Of a DNA stretch of 64,000 nucleotides, positions 7,344 to 16,380 are shown piece by piece; positions within the stretch are counted from its first letter, which is position 1, and every line of letters begins with the position of its first letter. The stretch spans positions 1 to 64,000 of the forward strand of contig SUXS01000003.1 of NCBI GenBank assembly GCA_015060865.1. Reading direction: 5' to 3'. Source of the DNA: Bacteroidales bacterium (GTDB lineage: Bacteria; Bacteroidota; Bacteroidia; Bacteroidales; Bacteroidaceae). The position numbers were made by a program, and so were the translations under genes. A model generated the notes under the pieces. It ran no database searches and was not told where the DNA came from. It worked only from the letters and a program-made list of their open reading frames with translations.

Positions 7344-9662
7344 TTACTTCACGAACAGAATCTTTGTCACTATACCCTCAGCGCCAGCCTCATCTGCTCC
7401 AAGCACATAGTATATACCCGTGGCCACACACTGCCCCTGAGGTGTCTTTCCATCCCAGGTGAAGGCTCCTCCCAGCGAAGTACCCTCGGCAACGAGACGT
7501 CCTGCGGCATTGGTGATTTTCACCAAACTATTGGACTTGAGCCCGACAATGGTAATCAATCCATCGTAGTCTGGTTCTACTGGATTCGGGTAGGCATATA
7601 CCTTCTCTTCGCTGTACTCGCTCTCCCCACGCATAGCATCGCCGGCATACGACACTAGCCCGAGACTCGTTCCTATAAAAAGCTCACCCGAAGGGTGGTG
7701 CATCTCAAGTTCCTCGATGGTATTGGAGGGGAGAGGACTATTTTCCGTTGTGAAGTGATGTACCGTCTCCAATCCGTCGGCTCCGATGAGATAGAGACCG
7801 TTGTACTGGGTACCTATCCATTTACGATTGGCAGCATCGATTTCAATGCAGTTGATGACAACATCATTGAGCAGATAGTCGGCATAATTGGTGCCATCGT
7901 TGCGCGGAATCTTGATCTTCGTAAAGTGATAATCCTCTGAGAACACCTCCGAGGTATTGTACAGCACGAATGGGCCATGGTCTGTCATTACCCATATGTC
8001 TCCGTTCAAGTCCTCAGCGAAGTCGTATATGTAGTCCACAGGCGTTATCTGCCCGTCCTGATCCACAAAATCTTTCGTGAACACCCTCACTCTATCATCG
8101 GCCGTATTCTCAAGGGTGCCATTCGTATCTATACAAAAGAGATAGGGGTCGTATCGCATACTTATCACCCATATCCATCCGTTCGTATCAAAGAGTATCT
8201 CCGTCATGGTGGGCAGCCCCTCCATAGCTTCATAGTACAAACTCACCATATTCCCATCAGGTTTCATCACCTTTATGGGGGCCTTGGCATGCCCATTGGT
8301 GATCCACAGGTTGTTTTGTCCGTCGTACTTCATCCTCCCGATACGGGTATAGCGGTTGCTCCCCGGAACGGCAGACTCCAACTCACTGTTTGCGTCAGTG
8401 ATGTGACGCACGAACTTCATGTCTCTAAACTCGTAGATGCCCTGGCCGAACGATGAGGCAAAGTGATGGTTCCTGTCCGTGGGATCCTGTACGATGCAGG
8501 TCATATTCTTATAGTGCACCCCCGTCTGCTCTGCAATGCCCTCCTCTTGAAAGGAAGTCCATGTGCCGTCCTCATACATCAGTAGCGTGCCGTCAAAGAA
8601 ACTGTTGTCGTAGTAGTTGAGACAGCCGCCAGCCAGCAACATTCGATTGTCATCGGCAAACTCCATATATTGGCAATAGTTTCTCAGCGGACTATGAGGT
8701 ATAACCTCGGAGACTATCTTTTCCACACTCTTAGCCTCCTTGTCGTACCGATAGGCATTAAGGCCCTTCTTACCGTTACACCCCCAATAGGTATCGCCAT
8801 CGGAGGTAAGGTAGTTGATGGTACCATCCATTTGGAGCAGAAGAGCTTCTGACGGGGCATCATAGACCAATGTACAGGTTGGGTTACCTACAAATAGCCT
8901 GCCATCCGTACAGTGCATAAAGTAAAACGAACCTCTCCGGAAAAGGGCTGACGAACCATCCACGGGGTTGACCCGATATACCGACTCGCGCTGCTTCAGC
9001 GCCATGAGTTGCCCGTTGAAATTGGCCAAACAGACATACTTCTCCGTATTGAGGAGGCTCCACTTGGACATATCAAGCAGATTCTCCCTAAGGTCTCCAT
9101 AATAGAGGCCTTCATCTGTTGCAGCATAGAGCACGCCCTCAATCTCAACACTACTACGGACCACCTTATTCAGTTTATAGGTATTGATAAACTCTCCCTG
9201 CTCTACATTAAGCACCACTACCCCGAAATTGGTGGCCATATAGGCTCTGCCATATAGAACACAGAGGGCATTCACCGTAGGGTCAAGATCGCTTCTATTG
9301 GTAAAGTCCGTAATGTTGACAACCTCACCATCCGGACGCATGAGATCAATATTGGCATTGCTATATACGATAACCAGTGTATTCGACTCCTCGTCTACAG
9401 CTATGTGACGTATATCCTGGTCACTCAGCACATTGGTTTTATCATAGCACTCCACAAACTCGTCGGAAGGGCTGTACGAATAGAGTGACCCGTCGCTCAA
9501 CACATACACCTTGTCAGCCACAACGGCACATTGGGTTGCATTGTGGTAGGCCAAGTGTGCCCGCCATGAGCCTATGGCAGACTGTGCGACTGCCACGATG
9601 GGACATAGTAGGGAACAACATACAAGGAGTCGGTATCGCATAATCGTTCGTTTCATCAGCAT
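7344..9662 (-). CDS. porZ: PorZ-like type IX secretion protein
   Basis: This exported protein of about 772 residues has a signal peptide ending at AVAQS. The mature start IGSWRAHLAYHNATQC is typical of the PorZ family. The middle is two beta-propeller-like modules (repeats such as VYVLSDGSLYSYSPS and RKWIGTQYNGLYLIGADG). The last 85 residues (YAYPNPVEPDYDGLI...GIYYVLG) form a type IX sorting-domain-like beta fold. In Porphyromonas gingivalis, PorZ works with the surface attachment complex that adds anionic LPS to secreted proteins. In-frame ATGs at 9656 and 9641 are possible starts. It follows rdgB by 45 bp and is probably transcribed with cca and rdgB. Confidence 0.8.
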   Translation of the reverse strand: MLMKRTIMRYRLLVCCSLLCPIVAVAQSAIGSWRAHLAYHNATQCAVVADKVYVLSDGSLYSYSPSDEFVECYDKTNVLSDQDIRHIAVDEESNTLVIVYSNANIDLMRPDGEVVNITDFTNRSDLDPTVNALCVLYGRAYMATNFGVVVLNVEQGEFINTYKLNKVVRSSVEIEGVLYAATDEGLYYGDLRENLLDMSKWSLLNTEKYVCLANFNGQLMALKQRESVYRVNPVDGSSALFRRGSFYFMHCTDGRLFVGNPTCTLVYDAPSEALLLQMDGTINYLTSDGDTYWGCNGKKGLNAYRYDKEAKSVEKIVSEVIPHSPLRNYCQYMEFADDNRMLLAGGCLNYYDNSFFDGTLLMYEDGTWTSFQEEGIAEQTGVHYKNMTCIVQDPTDRNHHFASSFGQGIYEFRDMKFVRHITDANSELESAVPGSNRYTRIGRMKYDGQNNLWITNGHAKAPIKVMKPDGNMVSLYYEAMEGLPTMTEILFDTNGWIWVISMRYDPYLFCIDTNGTLENTADDRVRVFTKDFVDQDGQITPVDYIYDFAEDLNGDIWVMTDHGPFVLYNTSEVFSEDYHFTKIKIPRNDGTNYADYLLNDVVINCIEIDAANRKWIGTQYNGLYLIGADGLETVHHFTTENSPLPSNTIEELEMHHPSGELFIGTSLGLVSYAGDAMRGESEYSEEKVYAYPNPVEPDYDGLITIVGLKSNSLVKITNAAGRLVAEGTSLGGAFTWDGKTPQGQCVATGIYYVLGADEAGAEGIVTKILFVK

Positions 9663-9707
9663 CGGTCATTTTTAGGTTGTGCAGTTTGGGGATACAGGCG
9701 GAATCAT

Positions 9708-10295
9708 CTACTCAGCTTCCCTACCTTTCAGATAGTGTACCAACAATCTTACCGCTTGAGCGCGGTGGCTGATACGGTTCTTCACCTCATTGCCCAGCTC
9801 GGCGAAAGTACCCTCGTAGCCGTCAGGTACAAAGATGGGGTCGTATCCGAAGCCGCCCTGTCCACGCCTCTCGCTAATAATCGTGCCACGCACAACGCCC
9901 TCGAAGAAGCGGGTTTCCTCTCCTATCAATAACGCAACAACTGTACGAAATTGTGCACTACGATTAGTTTTTCCTGTTAAATTATACAAAAGTTTGTCGA
10001 TATTGGCCTCCGAGCCACTTCCACTATATCGTGCACTATACACGCCCGGAGCTCCATTCAGAGCATCCACCTCCAGTCCACTGTCATCAGCGAAACAGTC
10101 GTACCCATAGTGATCTTTTATGTAGCGTGCCTTCTGCAAGGCATTTCCGGCAAATGTGTCGGCCGTCTCAGGGATGTCGGTCTCACACCCTATAGCACTG
10201 AGGCCAAGCACCTCATACTCTTCACCAAGCATAGCCTTAACCTCCTCAAGTTTGTGTACATTATTGGAGGCAAATACAATCCTCTGTTTCATCAT
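9708..10295 (-). CDS. rdgB: dITP/XTP pyrophosphatase (RdgB/HAM1)
   Basis: This 195-residue house-cleaning enzyme hydrolyses dITP, ITP and XTP to monophosphates, so that deaminated purines are not built into nucleic acids. Family motifs are all present: an N-terminal substrate-binding SNNVHKLEE, the catalytic segment [20 protein letters not shown] and the C-terminal ISHRAQA. Length is normal. It lies between cca and the porZ-like gene on the same strand, with gaps of 75 and 45 bp. Confidence 0.95.
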   Translation of the reverse strand: MMKQRIVFASNNVHKLEEVKAMLGEEYEVLGLSAIGCETDIPETADTFAGNALQKARYIKDHYGYDCFADDSGLEVDALNGAPGVYSARYSGSGSEANIDKLLYNLTGKTNRSAQFRTVVALLIGEETRFFEGVVRGTIISERRGQGGFGYDPIFVPDGYEGTFAELGNEVKNRISHRAQAVRLLVHYLKGREAE

Positions 10296-10370
10296 ATGTC
10301 ATTGTATCTCTTTTATCTTTTATGTTTCGGGCACACAAGGCACCCGAGATTGCGTCGTCCTTCGCAAGGG

Positions 10371-11801
10371 TTACACCTCTTTCAATCCCATCTCATGCGC
10401 TTTCTTCAGCATATAGGCGTAGGCTGCATCGTGTTCGTTAAGGATAATGCCATCAAGGATGGCATCCTTGATACTACTCTTCAGCGCTCCCACCTCGGCA
10501 CAAGGAGCAAGGCCAAACACGCGCATAATTTCGTCACCATCAACAGGCGGTTGGAAGTTGCGTATACGGTCGCGTTCCTCAAGGTCCTTGAGTTTCACCC
10601 TTACCAAGCGAAAGTTATTCAGGAAACGCTGCTTGCGCACCTCGTTCTTAGAAGTGATATCGGCTTCGCAAAGCATCATCAGGTCATCAATATCATCGCC
10701 CGCCTCAAAGAGCAGTCTCCGCACAGCCGAGTCGGTAACCTCCTCATCGGCTATCACGATAGGCCTCATGTGCAGGCCTACCAATTTCTGCACATACTTC
10801 ATTTTCTCGTTCATGGGAAGCTTCATGTTACGAAAGATGGTAGGAATCATCTTTTCACCTATGAAGTTGTGGTTGTGGAAGGTCCACCCCAAACGGGAGT
10901 CCCATCGTTTCGTACGCGGTTTCCCTATATCATGCAACAGTGCCGCCCAACGCAACCACAGGTTGTCAGAGTTCTTGGCAATGTTGTCCAGTACCTCAAG
11001 TGTATGGTAAAAGTTGTCCTTATGGCCTCGACCATTCATGACCTCTACACCTTGCAGGGCAGACAACTCTGGGAAAATAAGCGGAAGCAAACCACATCGG
11101 TCAAGTTCTACAAACCCCTTTGAAGGTACCGGAGAAGCGATAATTTTGTTCAGTTCATCAGCTATGCGCTCACGGGAAATGATGGCGATGCGTTCCTTGT
11201 TACGGCAGAGCGACTCGAACGTCTCTTCCTCAATATAGAAGTTTAGTTGGGTAGCAAACCGCACGCAGCGCATCATACGGAGCGGGTCATCGCTAAAGGT
11301 CACATCCGGATCGAGGGGCGTACAGATAAGGCGTTCCTCCATATCCAGCAATCCATCAAACGGATCCACCAGTTCACCATACCGCCCTTCGTTGAGACAT
11401 ACAGCCAGCGCATTGATGGTGAAATCGCGACGATTCTGGTCATCCTCCAGGGTGCCATCCTCCACGATAGGCTTGCGTGAATCATGGGCATACGACTCCT
11501 TACGGGCACCTACAAACTCCACCTCCCAATCGCGGTACTTGAATTGAGCCGTACCGAAGTTGCGAAAGATGTTCACATGAGCTCCCCTACCCAACTTGCG
11601 TTTCAGAGCCTCAGCCATAGCAATACCGCTTCCGACCACCACCACGTCGATATCCTTGGACGGACGTTCCAAGTACAGATCACGCACATAGCCGCCTACT
11701 ACATAACATTCCAGGCCCAACTCGTCAGCCGTAGCGCCAATCAGGTGAAACACCTTGCCCTCAAATGCTGATTTCAGTTCCTCCTCAGATAAATATCTCA
11801 T
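10371..11801 (-). CDS. cca: CCA tRNA nucleotidyltransferase, HD-domain type
   Basis: This 476-residue enzyme has an N-terminal class II nucleotidyltransferase head and a C-terminal HD domain. The head shows the nucleotide-binding GGYVRDLYL, the metal-binding DIDVVVVG, and RRDFTINAL. The HD domain shows LLHDIGKP, and its GWTFHNHNFIGEKM segment also carries histidines. The enzyme adds or repairs the 3' CCA of tRNAs. The one tRNA in this window (60923) does not encode its CCA, which fits a need for it. It is the first gene of a minus-strand group with rdgB and porZ. The spacer upstream contains TATCTTCG at 11830-11837, a weak -7 candidate. Confidence 0.92.
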   Translation of the reverse strand: MRYLSEEELKSAFEGKVFHLIGATADELGLECYVVGGYVRDLYLERPSKDIDVVVVGSGIAMAEALKRKLGRGAHVNIFRNFGTAQFKYRDWEVEFVGARKESYAHDSRKPIVEDGTLEDDQNRRDFTINALAVCLNEGRYGELVDPFDGLLDMEERLICTPLDPDVTFSDDPLRMMRCVRFATQLNFYIEEETFESLCRNKERIAIISRERIADELNKIIASPVPSKGFVELDRCGLLPLIFPELSALQGVEVMNGRGHKDNFYHTLEVLDNIAKNSDNLWLRWAALLHDIGKPRTKRWDSRLGWTFHNHNFIGEKMIPTIFRNMKLPMNEKMKYVQKLVGLHMRPIVIADEEVTDSAVRRLLFEAGDDIDDLMMLCEADITSKNEVRKQRFLNNFRLVRVKLKDLEERDRIRNFQPPVDGDEIMRVFGLAPCAEVGALKSSIKDAILDGIILNEHDAAYAYMLKKAHEMGLKEV

Positions 11802-11980
11802 TCAATCTCCCTTATATAATTTTCCTTTGCGAAGATACAACAAATAAACGAAATTAAATGACAATCCAGTTATAAAGTTTATCAACACCAAAGCGAATAG
11901 GCCTGTTTTCGCATCGTATCATTATTTTGGAAGATAACAACAACAAGAGGCAAGCGGCATCTCGGAAATACGTCAATAAG

Positions 11981-12012
11981 TTTGGCTTTTTCCTCAGCTT
12001 GTACTACCTTTG
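11981..12012 (+). promoter_or_regulatory. Bacteroidetes-type promoter of the patatin gene
   Basis: TTTG (11981-11984), a 20-bp spacer, then TACCTTTG (12005-12012), the housekeeping sigma (ABfr-type) consensus. It is 31/36 identical to the promoter at 13042. The downstream gene starts about 24 bp after the -7 box. Confidence 0.8.
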
Positions 12013-12036
12013 CCATGAAGAAAAACGTGAAAGAAA

Positions 12037-12906
12037 ATGATGAACGAGAGATTCCGACATACGGCCCTCGTCCTTGAGGGAGGCGGCATGCGCGGCGTAT
12101 TCACGAGTGGTGTACTCGATTGGATGACCGACCACGGCATCACCTTCCCCTACCTTGTGGGAGTGTCGGCAGGGTCTAGTAATGCTTTGTCATTTGCTTC
12201 ACATCAGCGCGGCCGGGCCAAATACACCTTCGCCGACCTGCAGACCGAACGCCACTACCTCGGTCTGCACAACCTGCTTCGCCACCATAGCATTATGGAT
12301 ATGGATCTCCTCTACCACGAACTGCCGGAAACACTGTGGTCCTACGACTATGATGCTTATCGTGCCAATCCCATGCGGGTAGAAAGTGTGGCTACCGACT
12401 GCCTCACCGGCAAAGCCGTATACCTTGAAGAAAAGGAAAACGCAGAGCGCATCATCGATATCGTACGGGCGTCTTCTAGTCTACCCTTCGTCTGCCCCAT
12501 CGCTCATGTAGACGGACATCCCATGCTCGATGGCGGCATTGCTGACTCTATCCCCCTGCAGCATGCCATAGAACAGGGATACGAACATGCCGTGGTAGTA
12601 CTCACACGCCATCACGGATACCGCAAGAAGGAAAAACCGCCCTACCTACCCCCTTTCGTATATGGTCGTTTCCCAAAACTGCGAGAGGCGATACGCACCC
12701 GAGGAAAGCGCTATAATACCCAACTCGCATGGATAGAACAACTCGAAGAGGAGGGACGTATCACCGTCATCCGCCCCAATCATCCCGTAGAGGTAGCACG
12801 CATTGAAACCGACATGAACAAGATGAATGAGCTCTACCTGCATGGTTTCGAAATGGCAGAGCAGCTGTTGGGTACCTTCGTGGAAAGACAAATTCCACGG
12901 AAATAA
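12037..12906 (+). CDS. Patatin-like phospholipase, YjjU/RssA type
   Basis: This 289-residue protein of the bacterial patatin family has a Ser-Asp catalytic dyad. It carries the oxyanion-hole motif EGGGMRG (about 13-19), the nucleophile elbow GVSAGSS (about 42-48) and the DGG motif with the catalytic Asp in MLDGGIADSIP (about 165-175). It has no signal peptide or membrane segment, so it is probably cytoplasmic and acts on lipids or lysophospholipids. The natural substrate is unknown. It is transcribed from its own promoter at 11981-12012. The gene starts ATGATG, so the start may be at 12040. Its neighbours (carbonic-anhydrase-like and LpxL-type proteins) give no clear pathway link. Confidence 0.85.
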   Translation: MMNERFRHTALVLEGGGMRGVFTSGVLDWMTDHGITFPYLVGVSAGSSNALSFASHQRGRAKYTFADLQTERHYLGLHNLLRHHSIMDMDLLYHELPETLWSYDYDAYRANPMRVESVATDCLTGKAVYLEEKENAERIIDIVRASSSLPFVCPIAHVDGHPMLDGGIADSIPLQHAIEQGYEHAVVVLTRHHGYRKKEKPPYLPPFVYGRFPKLREAIRTRGKRYNTQLAWIEQLEEEGRITVIRPNHPVEVARIETDMNKMNELYLHGFEMAEQLLGTFVERQIPRK

Positions 12907-13041
12907 AGATCCCTTAGAAGAATTAGAGAAATTCCGGGGAATTATAGAAGACAGGAAACCGAAAGAGCCGACTTCATCCTCACTGTTCCACTTCGTCCAA
13001 CGAAAGAAAAGTAACTTTTCAGCTACATTCATTCGTTGAAA

Positions 13042-13073
13042 TTTGGCATTTCTCTCGGCTTGCACTACCTTTG
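13042..13073 (+). promoter_or_regulatory. Bacteroidetes-type promoter deciding a start
   Basis: TTTG (13042-13045), 20 bp, then TACCTTTG (13066-13073). An ATG at 13071 overlaps the -7 box and cannot be transcribed from this promoter, so translation of the next gene must begin at the ATG at 13104. Confidence 0.8.
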
Positions 13074-13103
13074 CCATATCAAACAAATAATACATACGAC
13101 AAT

Positions 13104-13646
13104 ATGGCACTTATAAAATCCGTTAGGGGATTTACCCCTGAGATAGGCGAGAACTGCTTCCTGGCAGACAACGCCACCATCATAGGCGACGTGGTGATAG
13201 GAAACGACTGCAGCATATGGTTCAATGCCGTACTACGTGGCGATGTTAACAGCATACGCATTGGGAACGGCGTAAACATACAGGACGGCAGCGTACTGCA
13301 TACACTATATCAGAAGTCAACCATCGAGATTGGCGACAACGTGTCTGTGGGGCACAACGTCACCATACACGGAGCCACTGTGAAAGACAATGCCCTCATC
13401 GGTATGGGCGCCACACTACTCGACCATGTAGTAGTGGGCGAGGGAGCTATCGTGGCAGCCAACGCATTAGTGCTCTCAAACACGGTCATAGAGCCCAACA
13501 CACTGTGGGCAGGCATACCAGCAAAATTTGTCAAAAAAGTTGATCCCGAACAGAGCCGCGAGCTCAACCAACGCATCGCACGCCAATACTTGATGTATGC
13601 CAGCTGGTACAAGGAAGACGAAGAGAAACCCCAAGGCTGCCTCTAA
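13104..13646 (+). CDS. Gamma-carbonic anhydrase-like hexapeptide protein
   Basis: This 180-residue left-handed beta-helix protein has about seven hexapeptide turns (for example ATIIGDVVIGNDCSIWFN, SVGHNVTIHGATVKDNALIGMGA). The three zinc-ligand positions of gamma-carbonic anhydrases appear conserved as His in VLHTLY and the two His of GHNVTIHGA. It belongs to the YrdA/PaaY/CaiE group; catalytic activity in this group is often weak or unproven. The start at 13104 is set by the promoter at 13042-13073. An LpxL-type gene follows 57 bp downstream. Confidence 0.85.
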   Translation: MALIKSVRGFTPEIGENCFLADNATIIGDVVIGNDCSIWFNAVLRGDVNSIRIGNGVNIQDGSVLHTLYQKSTIEIGDNVSVGHNVTIHGATVKDNALIGMGATLLDHVVVGEGAIVAANALVLSNTVIEPNTLWAGIPAKFVKKVDPEQSRELNQRIARQYLMYASWYKEDEEKPQGCL

Positions 13647-13703
13647 AAAGCCCCTGCAAAAACGCAAGGGCATACAAAAAAAAAGAAAAGGACACACTCT
13701 GCA

Positions 13704-14624
13704 ATGATGGAAAAACTGAAACTAGCTCTGCTCACATTAGCCATCAAGTCACTGGCCATATGGCCATTGCGCGCGCTATACCTACTTAGCGACTTCCTAT
13801 ATCCCATCGTATACTACGTAGTAGGATACAGGCGAAAGGTGGTAAGAAAAAACATGACGAGCGCCTTCCCTGAAAAGTCGGAGAAGGGAATCATACAGAT
13901 GGAGAAAAAATTTTACCGCCACTTCTGCGACTATCTGATGGAAACCCTAAAGCTGATGCACATCAGTGACAACGAGATGCGCCGCCGCATGAAATTCACC
14001 AATAGTGAACTCATCGAGGATTTGCGTAGTGACGGGAGGCCCATCTTCTTGTATCTAGGACATCAAGGCAACTGGGAATATGTGATATCGATAACCCTAT
14101 GGACACACCCTGATCTTGCCGCCTGCCAGATATACCACCCGCTATCGAACAAAACCATGGACAAACTCGTGTACAACCTACGAAGCCGGTTCCACTCAAC
14201 AGGCATTGCTCAAAAGCAAACCCTACGCGTCATACTTACCATGATAAAGGAAGGCAAGCAACCACTCTTGGGGCTCATCGCCGACCAACGCCCCCCCTTG
14301 CGCCAAGCCACCACATGGATGCGCTTCCTCAATCAGGACACACCCATCATTACCGGCGGAGAAACCATGGGTGTGAAACTCAACGCGCACTTCCTATACG
14401 GAAGCATACAATGCACCAAACGAGGACACTATGAGATCACCCTGCACCCTATAAAACCGATAAAGGAAGAAGAATTCTCACACAGTAAGCAATATATGCG
14501 TATGCTCGAAAAGGATATCGTTGCATCGCCACACTTGTGGCTATGGACACACAACCGATGGAGATTCCGCTACGAACAAGTATACCCCGGGCAGGAAAGG
14601 CCGGACTATCTGAATGCACCATAA
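13704..14624 (+). CDS. LpxL/HtrB-family lipid A acyltransferase
   Basis: This 306-residue enzyme of the lysophospholipid acyltransferase-like superfamily normally adds a secondary acyl chain to lipid A. The N-terminus is hydrophobic (LALLTLAIKSLAIWPLRALYLLSDFLYPIVYYVVGY) and anchors it to the inner membrane. The catalytic HX4E motif reads GHQGNWE (about 113-119). RPPLRQATTWMRFL and the C-terminal LWLWTHNRWRFR match conserved family blocks. The gene starts ATGATG, so 13707 is possible. A phosphatase gene follows after 14 bp and is probably co-transcribed. Confidence 0.88.
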   Translation: MMEKLKLALLTLAIKSLAIWPLRALYLLSDFLYPIVYYVVGYRRKVVRKNMTSAFPEKSEKGIIQMEKKFYRHFCDYLMETLKLMHISDNEMRRRMKFTNSELIEDLRSDGRPIFLYLGHQGNWEYVISITLWTHPDLAACQIYHPLSNKTMDKLVYNLRSRFHSTGIAQKQTLRVILTMIKEGKQPLLGLIADQRPPLRQATTWMRFLNQDTPIITGGETMGVKLNAHFLYGSIQCTKRGHYEITLHPIKPIKEEEFSHSKQYMRMLEKDIVASPHLWLWTHNRWRFRYEQVYPGQERPDYLNAP

Positions 14625-14638
14625 CACAGGCAAAGCAG

Positions 14639-15100
14639 ATGAAGAAAATATTGTTTGTATGCCTCGGCAACATCTGCCGCTCATGCACGGCAGAGGAGAT
14701 TATGCGTACCCTACTTAAACGAGAAGGACTGGACCATGAAGTAGAGGTGGACTCGGCGGGACTCATCAGCTATCACCAAGGCGAAATGGCCGATCCACGC
14801 ATGCGAGCCCATGCCCTACGACGCGGATACCGCATCACCCACTTGTCACGCCCGATATGGAGCACCGACTTCATAGACTTTGATCTCATTATCGGCATGG
14901 ATGACAGCAACATTGACCGTCTGCATACCCTTGCACCTGGGCCGGAAGAGGAGAACAAAATTGTGCGAATGACGGACTTCTGCACCCGTATGGTGGCCGA
15001 CCACGTGCCTGACCCCTACTACGGAGGTGCACAGGGATTTGAAAATGTCATCGACATCCTCGAAGATGCCTGCGAGGGATTATTGAAAAAATTGCATTAA
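14639..15100 (+). CDS. Low-molecular-weight protein tyrosine phosphatase
   Basis: This 153-residue phosphatase has the CX5R(S/T) loop at its N-terminus (VCLGNICRS) and the general-acid motif DPYYGG near the C-terminus. Both are diagnostic of the LMW-PTP family. Bacterial members dephosphorylate tyrosine kinases of polysaccharide export or other phosphoproteins; the partner here is unknown. The frame is open from 14537 inside the upstream gene. I chose MKKILFVCLGN at 14639 because the family starts there and it follows the acyltransferase stop by 14 bp. Confidence 0.9.
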   Translation: MKKILFVCLGNICRSCTAEEIMRTLLKREGLDHEVEVDSAGLISYHQGEMADPRMRAHALRRGYRITHLSRPIWSTDFIDFDLIIGMDDSNIDRLHTLAPGPEEENKIVRMTDFCTRMVADHVPDPYYGGAQGFENVIDILEDACEGLLKKLH

Positions 15101-15138
15101 AAGTCCTTAAACATTAAGGCTATCTACTCTTTTTTGAT

Positions 15139-15146
15139 TACTTTTG
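15139..15146 (+). promoter_or_regulatory. Candidate -7 box for the ftsX operon
   Basis: TACTTTTG matches TAnnTTTG and lies 67 bp before ftsX. No TTTG stands at the usual distance upstream, so this is a weak call. Confidence 0.4.
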
Positions 15147-15213
15147 TAGCAAATTAGGGAGAGGTATACCCCTTTCTATCAGAAATCATGCAAGCTTACT
15201 ACAACAAATCATT

Positions 15214-16083
15214 ATGAAGCAAAAGAAAAAAAGAGCTATCGATGTCCAGTTCGTGACAGCCTGTATCAGTACTGCACTGGTACTGCTTCTGTTGGGAACA
15301 GTAACCTTGGTGGTACTCTCGGCCAACAGCCTGTCGCAACATGTACGCGAAAACCTAGAGCTATCATTGCTACTTAACGACAACACCACCACAGACGACG
15401 TGGAACGCATCGTAAAATATGTAAAGACAAAAAATTACACGAAAGAAGTCAAGTACATCTCCAAAGAACAAATCCTTGCCGAGCAGACCTCATCGATGGG
15501 TCTCGACCCTACAGAGTTCTTGGGATATAACCCTTATACAGCATCCATTGAAGTAAAGCTCAAAGCCGACTACGCCAACACCGACAGCATCATCCCCATC
15601 AAAGGGAAACTAATGAGGTTCAACCAGATAAGAGAAATATCGTACCCTAGTGAATTGATGAACAATGTCAACGACAACATCCGCAAGATAAGTATCATAC
15701 TGTTAGCATTAGCGGTGACATTGTCGTTCATTTCTTTCGCCCTCATTAACAATACCATCAGACTGACCATCTACTCACAGCGTTTCCTGCTGCATACGAT
15801 GAAACTCGTGGGAGCCAGCTGGGGGTTCATACGCCGTCCCTTCATCCTACGCAACCTGGGCATCGGTATCACATCGGGTATACTAGCTAATGGCATGATT
15901 GCTGCCGGCATATATTTCCTACTTCGCTATGAACCACAGATAAGTTACCTGTTTACCATACCCACACTCAGCATCGTAGCCGCCAGTGTCATGGTATTCG
16001 GTATCCTCATCACAATATTCTGTGCCTATATCTCCATCAACCGCTTCCTCAGAATGAAAGCCGGAGATCTTTATTATATCTAA
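15214..16083 (+). CDS. ftsX: Cell division protein FtsX
   Basis: This 289-residue integral membrane protein has the FtsX layout. TM1 (about 17-37) is followed by an extracytoplasmic domain of about 130 residues. Then come TM2 (SIILLALAVTLSFISFALI), the cytoplasmic hinge LTIYSQRFLLHTMKLVGASWGFIRRPF, and TM3 and TM4. FtsX pairs with the ATPase FtsE and relays a signal to cell-wall hydrolases, through EnvC in proteobacteria. An EnvC-like protein is encoded at 2791-4047. FtsE is not in this window. It is the first gene of an operon with DUF3098, uppP, truB, queA and folK. Confidence 0.92.
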   Translation: MKQKKKRAIDVQFVTACISTALVLLLLGTVTLVVLSANSLSQHVRENLELSLLLNDNTTTDDVERIVKYVKTKNYTKEVKYISKEQILAEQTSSMGLDPTEFLGYNPYTASIEVKLKADYANTDSIIPIKGKLMRFNQIREISYPSELMNNVNDNIRKISIILLALAVTLSFISFALINNTIRLTIYSQRFLLHTMKLVGASWGFIRRPFILRNLGIGITSGILANGMIAAGIYFLLRYEPQISYLFTIPTLSIVAASVMVFGILITIFCAYISINRFLRMKAGDLYYI

Positions 16084-16122
16084 TGACAACTAATACATCT
16101 TATAACCTACAAAAGAGCTCAT

Positions 16123-16365
16123 ATGGAAAAACAGAAATTGGCATTTTCAAAAAGCAACTTCATACTTGTAATCATCGGATTAGCAATCATCGTCATCGGC
16201 CTCTGCCTCATGACTGGCCCCAGTTCAACAGAGACCCATTTTGAGCCGGACATTTTCAGTACACGCCGCATCGTGGTGGCTCCCCTCGTATGTTTCGTGG
16301 GATTCGTGTTCATGATATTCGCCATCATGTTCAAGCCCAAGAACAATTCAAAGGACAACCGCTAA
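16123..16365 (+). CDS. DUF3098 small membrane protein
   Basis: This 80-residue protein has two membrane helices (FILVIIGLAIIVIGLCLMTG and IVVAPLVCFVGFVFMIFAIMF) separated by a short loop (SSTETHFEPDIFSTRR). I recognise it as the DUF3098 family, which in Bacteroidetes lies between ftsX and uppP as it does here (39 and 15 bp gaps). Function unknown. The fixed position suggests a role in envelope or division processes. Confidence 0.85.
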   Translation: MEKQKLAFSKSNFILVIIGLAIIVIGLCLMTGPSSTETHFEPDIFSTRRIVVAPLVCFVGFVFMIFAIMFKPKNNSKDNR

Positions 16366-16380
16366 CACCATCTGCATACT

